A DNA stretch of 64,000 nucleotides, from IMG/VR virus record IMGVR_UViG_3300017917_002937, positions 21,172-85,171 of that record; one strand, 5' to 3'. The DNA comes from a virus. The notes beneath the pieces were generated by a model. The model saw nothing but the letters and a program-made list of their open reading frames with translations. It made no database searches and was not told the DNA's origin. Shown here piece by piece: positions 55,636 through 62,924 of the stretch. A program made the position numbers and the translations under genes. Positions within the stretch are counted from its first letter, which is position 1. Each line of letters opens with the position of its first letter.

Positions 55636-57899
55636 TGGATTTTACATTAAGAAACTTAGCCAAAAAAGCATTAACAATAGAAGAAAGACCAACAGAAGAT
55701 GTTTCAGACTTACGTCATAGAGTAATGATGGATGCAATTGCTAAGTATGCTAAACCTACTGAGCAAAAAAATCTCACCCCTGTTTATGTTAATTATAAAA
55801 CAAGAAAAACTAAATTAGTGCTAGTGCTTTGTCCCGAATGGAGCCCTTATATGCCGCCCTTTAGTTTAGCGAGACTAAGTGGTGTTGCTAAAAGTGCAGG
55901 ATATGAAACTAACATCATGGATTTAAATGTAAAAGCATATAATGCTTATCGTGATGATTGGCGACCAAATAAAAAAATTCCATTTAGGCTATGGGATCCT
56001 AGTGCAAGTTGGCATTGGTTGGGAGATACTTACATGAATGATATTCATCCATTGTTAGTAACTATTTTAGAACCTGCTGTCAATGATATAATTAATATGA
56101 ACCCAGATGTAGTTGGTTTCAGCGTGTATTACATTAGCGAGGAACCTACAAAATGGATGTGCCAAGAAATTAAACGTAGGGCTCCTCATATTAAAATTGC
56201 AGTAGGTGGACCAAACGTACATAAAAATTGGTTTACTATAGAACCATATTATGATTACGTTGTTGTAGGAGAGGGAGAACAAAATTTACTAGTCATGCTG
56301 GATGAAATCGAAGATGGTTTAACAGTTGAATATCCAAGAGTTTTAACACAACCTGAAGAACAACGTATTAACATTAATGGTTTACCTATGCCAGATTATG
56401 AAAGTATTGACTTTAGTTTATATGAATTACCAAACGGTGTTAATACTGAAATAAGCAGAGGTTGTACAGCTAAATGTACCTTTTGTGAAGAAACTCATTT
56501 TTGGAGATATCGTCAACGTCAAGCAGTTGATTTAATTACTGAATTAGAATGGCTTTACTATAATAAAGGTACAGATGTAGTTTGGTTTATTGATAGTTTA
56601 ATTAATGGTAATGTTAAGGAACTAAGAGCATTCGCATTAGCACTAAAGGCTAAAGATTTAAAGATACGTTGGACAGGGTATGCACGTTGTGATGGCCGTA
56701 TGGATCTTGAATACTTACAGGATTTAGCAGACGGTGGATGTTTAATGTTTAATTTTGGATGTGAGTCAGGTAGTCAAAAAGTTTTAGACGATATGGCTAA
56801 AGGTGTTACAATTAAAGAAATGGAACAAAATTTTATTGATTGTAAAAAAGTAGGTATATGGTGCGCTACAAATTGGATAGTTGGTTTTCCAACAGAAGAT
56901 TTCCAAGATTTTGCTGATACTATGACATTTATGTGGCGTATGCGAAATAATAATATGAATAATGCAGGTCTTGGAGTTGGATATGGGTTAGGACCTGAAA
57001 CTATTGTAGGACAAAATCCGCATAAGTTTAATGTAAGCTGGCACAAATATCAAAATCACTGGATAACAAATGATTTCACTAAAGGTGGGACACATGTTAT
57101 GACTAGAGTAAAAACAATACACATTTTCTTCGATTGCATGAAAGGTTGTACAGATGTACCAATAAGTTATCCAGTAAGATACGCTTTGAAAATTGATCAT
57201 TATAAAATTAATTTTAATAATTCTAATATTATTAAAGAAATTGATTATGAAAAATTTGATTATAATATTATAAAACCAAATTTAAATCCATTTGCCGACA
57301 CACTTGTTAATGAAATGTGGCCATTTTTTAGAATGTTATATAAATGCAGGGGAGGATACGAAGCTGAAATACGTTTTAATCCTGAAATAGACTTAAAAGA
57401 ATTTGGTAGTCAATATGGCCCAGGTATGTATGATGCAGTTTACAAGTTTAAAATTTCTGATGAGGGTATTTGGGAAGCTGATTTTGATATTAAATTCAAT
57501 CAAGTTGATAATCCTTATGATAATAGAGAACGTCCACCACTTGGTAGAAAAGGTCCTTTTTATGCACAAGATTATAGTAGATGGCAAAGTAATACAGTAA
57601 AACGAGCTAGAAAACTAGCTAAACCTAGTTGGAGTGCAACTGAGGGCAGAAGTGGTCAAGATTTTCAAGATTTACTTGATGAAGAAGAAGTATTAAACAA
57701 GACTATAGATTTTAGTTTTGAACTTAGATATATAGGATATGGAGATTGGAGTGATACAAAGAAATATGCGATAGAAGTAAGTAATGTAAAACGTGAAGAA
57801 TTACCAGAAAAAGAAGCTATGTTTGTACCAAGTGAAATGTCAATCAATTTAAGTTCAATTACAAGAAAGAAGCCCGATGTTACAAGTACAATTGTTTGA
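55635..57899 (+). CDS. Radical-SAM enzyme 7, B12-binding type
   Basis: The 754-residue protein has a long N-terminal extension (to 60), then a cobalamin-type domain (FSLARLSGVAKSAGY, VVGFSVYYISEE, IAVGGPNVH, YVVVGEGEQNL) and the motif SRGCTAKCTFCEETH (C277, C281, C284). NWIVGFPTE is present further on. The C-terminal 250 residues are charged and not recognised. Similar enzymes occur in marine T4-like phages. Its ATG shares a base with the preceding TAA. It differs from the other two B12-type enzymes and probably performs a separate step. Confidence 0.85.
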   Translation: MDFTLRNLAKKALTIEERPTEDVSDLRHRVMMDAIAKYAKPTEQKNLTPVYVNYKTRKTKLVLVLCPEWSPYMPPFSLARLSGVAKSAGYETNIMDLNVKAYNAYRDDWRPNKKIPFRLWDPSASWHWLGDTYMNDIHPLLVTILEPAVNDIINMNPDVVGFSVYYISEEPTKWMCQEIKRRAPHIKIAVGGPNVHKNWFTIEPYYDYVVVGEGEQNLLVMLDEIEDGLTVEYPRVLTQPEEQRININGLPMPDYESIDFSLYELPNGVNTEISRGCTAKCTFCEETHFWRYRQRQAVDLITELEWLYYNKGTDVVWFIDSLINGNVKELRAFALALKAKDLKIRWTGYARCDGRMDLEYLQDLADGGCLMFNFGCESGSQKVLDDMAKGVTIKEMEQNFIDCKKVGIWCATNWIVGFPTEDFQDFADTMTFMWRMRNNNMNNAGLGVGYGLGPETIVGQNPHKFNVSWHKYQNHWITNDFTKGGTHVMTRVKTIHIFFDCMKGCTDVPISYPVRYALKIDHYKINFNNSNIIKEIDYEKFDYNIIKPNLNPFADTLVNEMWPFFRMLYKCRGGYEAEIRFNPEIDLKEFGSQYGPGMYDAVYKFKISDEGIWEADFDIKFNQVDNPYDNRERPPLGRKGPFYAQDYSRWQSNTVKRARKLAKPSWSATEGRSGQDFQDLLDEEEVLNKTIDFSFELRYIGYGDWSDTKKYAIEVSNVKREELPEKEAMFVPSEMSINLSSITRKKPDVTSTIV

Positions 57900-58461
57900 A
57901 CAAACAATAGCAAATTATTATAATGCACCCTATGCAGTTGCTACTGACTGTTGTACACATGCGATTGAACTTTGTTTACGACTAATTAAACCAAAAAGTG
58001 TAACATGTCCTAACCATACTTATTTAAGTATACCAATGACCTTTGTTAAATTAAATTTAAATTGGAATTTTGTAGAAGAACAATGGGATAATTATTATTA
58101 CATTGGAAATACTAATATTATTGATGCTGCTGTTTATTTTAAAGAAAATAGTTATATACCAAATACTTTAATGTGTTTAAGTTTTCAATATAAAAAACAT
58201 TTAAATTTAGGTCGTGGGGGAATGATATTATGTGATAATTTGGAACATCAAAAATTACTTAAAAAATTTAGATACGATGGTAGATTAGAAGATATACCAT
58301 GGACAGATCAAAACATAGATTGTTTTGGATATCATTATTATATGACTCCTGAAACAGCAGAAATAGGTTTACAGAAATTTAATCAAGTAAAAAATAGTTT
58401 ACCTAAAAGTTGGAGTTATAAAGATTATCCTAATTTAAAAAATTTGAAAGTTTTTAATTAG
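57877..58461 (+). CDS. Compact DegT/DnrJ-type PLP protein
   Basis: The 194-residue protein carries the large-domain signatures of sugar aminotransferases: YNAPYAVATDCCTHAIEL near the N-terminus, IIDAA (D83 for the PLP pyridine nitrogen) and SFQYKKHLNLGRGG with K107 as the likely PLP lysine. The usual family length is 360-400 residues; here the spacers are shortened and the C-terminal small domain is missing. It is not obviously truncated by frameshift, as the motifs remain intact and a stop follows cleanly. It could be a minimal aminotransferase or a PLP-binding partner. It overlaps the radical-SAM gene by 23 bases. Confidence 0.7.
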   Translation: MLQVQLFEQTIANYYNAPYAVATDCCTHAIELCLRLIKPKSVTCPNHTYLSIPMTFVKLNLNWNFVEEQWDNYYYIGNTNIIDAAVYFKENSYIPNTLMCLSFQYKKHLNLGRGGMILCDNLEHQKLLKKFRYDGRLEDIPWTDQNIDCFGYHYYMTPETAEIGLQKFNQVKNSLPKSWSYKDYPNLKNLKVFN

Positions 58462-58491
58462 TAAAAATTTATATTTAAAAATATTAAAAAT

Positions 58492-59475
58492 ATGTTAAGT
58501 TCAAATGAATGGGATCCACTTAAAACCGTTATAATAGGTATAGCAGATGATGCTAAAGTTCCTAAAATTGACACTGGTGTTAGAACTGTAAATTATGCTG
58601 ATAAAATTGATGTAAGCAGCATAACGCCTGGTTTATATCCTAAACAAGTAATAGATGAAGCGAATGAAGATTTAGAAATTTTAGTAAATTTTCTTAAAAA
58701 GGAACATATTAAAGTTTATCGCCCTGATAAAAATCTTATTCCTAATTATTATAATTATTGTCCCAGAGACAGTGTTTTGGTTACAGATGAAGGTATACTT
58801 ACTACTCCAATGAGTTTAGAGGCACGAGAAAATGAATGGAGAGCAGTTTCACATGTACTTAATTATTATACATATAATTTAAATATTTCAAATGTAGCAA
58901 ATAGAGATTCGTTATATAATTTAAATTGTATAGGTAATCCTAATATTTTAGCATTAAATAACACTGTTCCGTGTTTTGATGCAGCAAATATTTTAAGAGC
59001 AAATGATGACCTTTACTACTTAGTAAGTAATACAGGAAATGAACTAGGAGCACAGTATTTACAGGAAGTTTTTCCAAATAAAAGAGTACATATTATAAAA
59101 GACATATATAGTTATATACACATTGATAGCACTATAGCATTTTTAAGAGAAGGATTAATGTTGCTTAATCCCAGTAGAGTAAAAAATATAGAACAATTAC
59201 CGAAATCATTACATAATTGGGACGTAATTTACTGTCCTAATCCATATGACATAGGATATTATCCTGGTTATTGCAATGCCAGTCCATGGATAAACATAAA
59301 TTTATTAAGTATTAATACTAATTTAGTTGTCTTAGAAGAAAATCAATATGATACTAGAAAAGTATTAGAAAAATACAACATAGAATGTGCTATGTTGCCC
59401 ATGCGGCATGCTAGAACGCTTGGTGGTTGTTTTCATTGTGTAAGCTTGGATATAGAACGAAATGAGTATTTTTAA
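58492..59475 (+). CDS. Amidinotransferase-family protein
   Basis: The 327-residue protein has CPRDS (90-94), FDAANILRANDDLYYLVSN with D163, YIHIDSTI with H210, and a C-terminal LGGCFHCVSLD with catalytic C316, the Asp-His-Cys set of the arginine:glycine/scyllo-inosamine amidinotransferases (AGAT/StrB). The enzyme would move an amidino group from arginine to an amine, giving a guanidino group. An amine made by the neighbouring PLP protein would be a natural acceptor. It is preceded by a 30-base AT-rich gap without a clear ribosome site. It overlaps the next gene by 14 bases. Confidence 0.8.
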   Translation: MLSSNEWDPLKTVIIGIADDAKVPKIDTGVRTVNYADKIDVSSITPGLYPKQVIDEANEDLEILVNFLKKEHIKVYRPDKNLIPNYYNYCPRDSVLVTDEGILTTPMSLEARENEWRAVSHVLNYYTYNLNISNVANRDSLYNLNCIGNPNILALNNTVPCFDAANILRANDDLYYLVSNTGNELGAQYLQEVFPNKRVHIIKDIYSYIHIDSTIAFLREGLMLLNPSRVKNIEQLPKSLHNWDVIYCPNPYDIGYYPGYCNASPWININLLSINTNLVVLEENQYDTRKVLEKYNIECAMLPMRHARTLGGCFHCVSLDIERNEYF

Positions 59476-61303
59476 TAAATTTAGTAGGGGTCATATTGGG
59501 AAATGGTGGGAAGCCAGTGATTATAAGAATTTAAATTATATAAAGCAACCAGTAACTGTTGAAGAAGAAAATGATTGGAAAAATAAAGGTTATGATTATG
59601 TAAAAAGTTTTACTGGCTGGATGTATGATAGTAGAAACCCAATGCCTAATTTTGTAAAAAGTTTTGAGAGTATTTTTCCACTTAAAGAATTAAGTTATAC
59701 GTTTTATAAAATGAAAACTTTGGAAATTATGCCAGAACATGTTGATCATTTTAGAACCTATATTAAATTAACAGGTGCTAATTATAAACAAATTAAACGA
59801 GTACTTATAATGCTCGAAAATTGGAAACCTGGACATTATTTAGAAATTGCCGGTAAAGGTATTACTGACTGGATAGCAGGTGATTATTTTATTTGGGATA
59901 GTGATGTACCACACGCTGCAAGCAATATAGGTGTTGAAGATAGATATACTTTACAAATAACTGGAATATATTTTACTGATGAACAGGTATATAAAAAATT
60001 ACATTGGTATAATATAAGTGATTTACCTAATAAAAAAGAATCAGACTTTTCTATACAAATGTTTCATATTAAGAAGCATTTACAAAATAACCATGGCAAA
60101 CCGTATATGGTTTACATGTATAATCAAAACATTCAAGAACTTGAAAATTTAATTCATAAAAATGAAGTAATTGATGATTTAAATAATCATGGATTAGATA
60201 TCTATTTGAATGAACCACTTTGTAGTTACTTTGAAAATGCACCAATATTATTTCCTCCTTTAGGTACAAAACATACGCTAGGGTTTTATTCTGAATTTGA
60301 TCAAATTATCTATGATGAAGCCACAAATAAATGCTTTGATAAAAAAAATATTGAAATTAATCTACGTGCAGATGAATTAGATAGTATTCTTAATTATGTA
60401 CAAAAAAATAATTTAAAAAATGTAAATGTTCATACGTGTGATTATAATGTAGAAAAATATTATGGTTATTATAAAAAGTTTTTTAATTTAAAGTGTAATG
60501 ATATTTTTTTAAATACGTTTGATTTAAAACAATTTGAACCTATTACAGAAATTTATGAATCTAATAAATTTTATAAAAGGTTTCTATGCTTAAATTTTAG
60601 GTATGCCCCTCATAGACAATTTATTACTGCATATTTAAATCACAGCCCTGAAATTTCAGAAACTTTGCATTGTACATGGTATTTTAGAGCAGGATTAGAA
60701 ACAGTTGCTAGAGAACCATGGATAGATTTATTTTTATATAATTGGTTAAATAGAGAAGTTTTTGATAAAATACTACATGGTGTCACACATTTAAACTTTA
60801 AATCTCCATTTAATATAGATTTAAATATTCAAGACGTAACAAGTATATTACATCCATATTTTAAAGATATGTATCCAAAGTTCACACTTGACAAGTATAA
60901 AAATGAAAAAAATAAAAATAATATTGACCTTTTAAAAGATTGTTATAAACATATTTTTGTAGATATTGTAAATGAATCAAGATTCGCACAACCTACTGCA
61001 AATTATAGCGAAAAGACACTTAGACCGATGTTTTACAAAAAACCTTTTATATTGGTAGCACCTCCTTTTACATTACAATATGTAAGGGAACAAGGATATA
61101 AAACTTTTAGTGATTTTTGGGATGAATCATATGACAGTGAAGTAAATCACGCAGATAGATTATTTAAAATCTTTGCAATAATTGATAACATTTATAGCAA
61201 ATCAATTGAAGAATTAAAAGAGATTTATAAAAATATGACTCCTATATTAGAACATAATAGGAACATACTACTTGAAAAGAATGGATATACATTAAGAATT
61301 TAG
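59462..61303 (+). CDS. 2OG-Fe(II) oxygenase fused to a glycosyltransferase-like domain
   Basis: The 613-residue protein has an N-terminal part (about 60-175) with a double-stranded beta-helix oxygenase: EHVDHFRTY (H93, D95), WIAGDYFIWDSDVPHAASN (H151) and RYTLQITG (R161) give the HxD...H iron triad and a 2OG-binding arginine, as in aspartyl/asparaginyl hydroxylases. The C-terminal part (about 490-610) repeats the domain seen at 48701 (YSEKTLRPM, 516-524; YKTFSDFWDESYD). The middle is not recognised. A single polypeptide combining hydroxylation and glycosyl transfer suggests that the new hydroxyl is the acceptor site; this is inference. It overlaps the amidinotransferase gene by 14 bases. Confidence 0.65.
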   Translation: MSIFNKFSRGHIGKWWEASDYKNLNYIKQPVTVEEENDWKNKGYDYVKSFTGWMYDSRNPMPNFVKSFESIFPLKELSYTFYKMKTLEIMPEHVDHFRTYIKLTGANYKQIKRVLIMLENWKPGHYLEIAGKGITDWIAGDYFIWDSDVPHAASNIGVEDRYTLQITGIYFTDEQVYKKLHWYNISDLPNKKESDFSIQMFHIKKHLQNNHGKPYMVYMYNQNIQELENLIHKNEVIDDLNNHGLDIYLNEPLCSYFENAPILFPPLGTKHTLGFYSEFDQIIYDEATNKCFDKKNIEINLRADELDSILNYVQKNNLKNVNVHTCDYNVEKYYGYYKKFFNLKCNDIFLNTFDLKQFEPITEIYESNKFYKRFLCLNFRYAPHRQFITAYLNHSPEISETLHCTWYFRAGLETVAREPWIDLFLYNWLNREVFDKILHGVTHLNFKSPFNIDLNIQDVTSILHPYFKDMYPKFTLDKYKNEKNKNNIDLLKDCYKHIFVDIVNESRFAQPTANYSEKTLRPMFYKKPFILVAPPFTLQYVREQGYKTFSDFWDESYDSEVNHADRLFKIFAIIDNIYSKSIEELKEIYKNMTPILEHNRNILLEKNGYTLRI

Positions 61304-61319
61304 TATCAATTTAAAACAT

Positions 61320-61327
61320 AATAAATA
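61320..61327 (+). promoter_or_regulatory. Late-type box before a small basic-protein gene
   Basis: AATAAATA lies in the short gap after the oxygenase fusion gene, 16 bases before the ATG at 61344; AAAGGA at 61332-61337 is the ribosome site. Confidence 0.5.
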
Positions 61328-61343
61328 ATTTAAAGGAATAATT

Positions 61344-61442
61344 ATGTTTTTAATAAAATGGATTAAAAATTTAATACGTGAAATTAAATATAGAAGACGT
61401 ATAAAAGAATTACGTAAACGTGACCCATTCATATATAAGTAG
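61344..61442 (+). CDS. Small basic phage protein, 32 aa
   Basis: This very short frame has a hydrophobic start (MFLIKWIKNLI) and a strongly basic middle (KYRRRIKELRKRDPF), preceded by AAAGGA at six bases' spacing and a late box. I recall similar short basic proteins in marine T4-like phages. It could bind nucleic acid or membrane, but no function is known. Its stop lies two bases before the carbamoyltransferase ATG. Confidence 0.65.
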   Translation: MFLIKWIKNLIREIKYRRRIKELRKRDPFIYK

Positions 61443-61444
61443 TT

Positions 61445-62923
61445 ATGAATTATATAGGGATAAGTAATGGATTCCATGATGCTGGAGTATCCATAATTGA
61501 TAACCATGGTACTATATTATTTGCAGGACATAGTGAGCGATATAGTAAATTAAAACATGACAGAGAATTAAATAATGATTTAATACTTGATAGTTTAAAC
61601 TATGTAACTGATAAATTACAATGTCATTATTACGAAAGACCATGGATAACATCATTAAGACAATTAAGAGCAGGACAACCTATAGATTTTCTTTCTAGTA
61701 AAGGGCGTATAGGTAAACATATTTTAGAATTAATAAATTGTAATAAAGTATTCAATCATGAACATCATTTAAGTCATGCAGCAGCTAGTTTCCAAACAAG
61801 TTCATTTGATAATGCTATTGTTGTTGTAATTGATGCGATTGGTGAATTTGATACAATAACTATATGGGACGCAAGATACGATGATAATGGAATAGCAAAA
61901 TACAAAAAAATATTTAGAAAAACATATCCTAACAGTATAGGAATGTTTTATAGTGCAATGACAAAACAAGTTGGTCTTGTACCACTAGATGAAGAATATA
62001 TTTTAATGGGTATGGCAGCTTATGGTAAACCCAAATATCTAGATAGAATGTACGATGAATTTATTGAAAATCAAAAAGAATTAACATTTAAACAAAATCT
62101 ACATATAGGTGCAGATGAAAATTTTTTAAAAAATGCAGATATAATGGATATTGCAAGTTCTGCTCAGGAGTTGTGTGAAAAACTTATATGTGAGGTTTTA
62201 AGTATTGCAAGAAATATAGGAAGTAGTACAAATTTAGTTTATGGTGGAGGGGTAGCATTAAATTGTTTGGCAAATAGGTTATTAGGAAATTATTTTAATA
62301 AAATATGGATTATGCCCAATCCAGGAGATTGTGGAAGCAGTTTAGGTGCTGCTGCATTGGGATATCGTAAAAAATTAAATTGGCAAAATGCTTATTTAGG
62401 TTATAACATAACTGGTGAATATCCAACTAATCAACTTATTGATATATTGTTGACAGATAAAATAGTAGGTGTGGCATCAGGTAGGGCAGAATTCGGTCCA
62501 AGAGCATTAGGTAATAGAAGTTTATTAGCAGACCCACGTGGTGACACTATAAAAGATAAAGTTAACGAAATTAAACGTAGACAAAAGTTTAGACCATTTG
62601 CCCCTGTTATATTAGAAGAATATGTACATAAATTTTTTGACATGCCTAAAAATTGGGATAACAGTCGTTATATGCAAGTTATTGCAAAATGTCGATACCC
62701 TGAGTTATTTCCTGCAATCGTTCATGCAGATGGTACTAGTAGAGTTCAAACTGTGCCACAAAATAATACAGGAATAAGAAAGTTATTAGAAAAATGGTAT
62801 ATTATTACTGAATGTCCAATGTTATTAAATACTTCACTCAATATTCGTGGTGAGCCAATGGTTAACACAATTAATGATGCAAAACGTTTTCAAGATTTAT
62901 ATAAAGTAAAGGTTCTCAGTTAA
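61445..62923 (+). CDS. Carbamoyltransferase (NodU/TobZ family)
   Basis: The 492-residue protein has the start NYIGISNGFHDAGVSI, HEHHLSHAAAS (from residue 105), YGGGVALNCLANR, and EFGPRALGNRSLLADPR (from residue 349), the signature series of NodU/TobZ-type O-carbamoyltransferases. These use carbamoyl phosphate and ATP to carbamoylate hydroxyls of sugars and antibiotics. It is shorter than the usual 570-610 residues. The protein should be cytosolic. It fits the nearby nucleotide-sugar enzymes as a late decoration step. Confidence 0.85.
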   Translation: MNYIGISNGFHDAGVSIIDNHGTILFAGHSERYSKLKHDRELNNDLILDSLNYVTDKLQCHYYERPWITSLRQLRAGQPIDFLSSKGRIGKHILELINCNKVFNHEHHLSHAAASFQTSSFDNAIVVVIDAIGEFDTITIWDARYDDNGIAKYKKIFRKTYPNSIGMFYSAMTKQVGLVPLDEEYILMGMAAYGKPKYLDRMYDEFIENQKELTFKQNLHIGADENFLKNADIMDIASSAQELCEKLICEVLSIARNIGSSTNLVYGGGVALNCLANRLLGNYFNKIWIMPNPGDCGSSLGAAALGYRKKLNWQNAYLGYNITGEYPTNQLIDILLTDKIVGVASGRAEFGPRALGNRSLLADPRGDTIKDKVNEIKRRQKFRPFAPVILEEYVHKFFDMPKNWDNSRYMQVIAKCRYPELFPAIVHADGTSRVQTVPQNNTGIRKLLEKWYIITECPMLLNTSLNIRGEPMVNTINDAKRFQDLYKVKVLS

Positions 62924-62924
62924 T

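Noticed and set aside
57877-58461. Compact DegT gene as a pseudogene
   Set aside because: The frame is clean, PLP motifs are intact and both ends fit the operon; nothing downstream encodes the missing domain.
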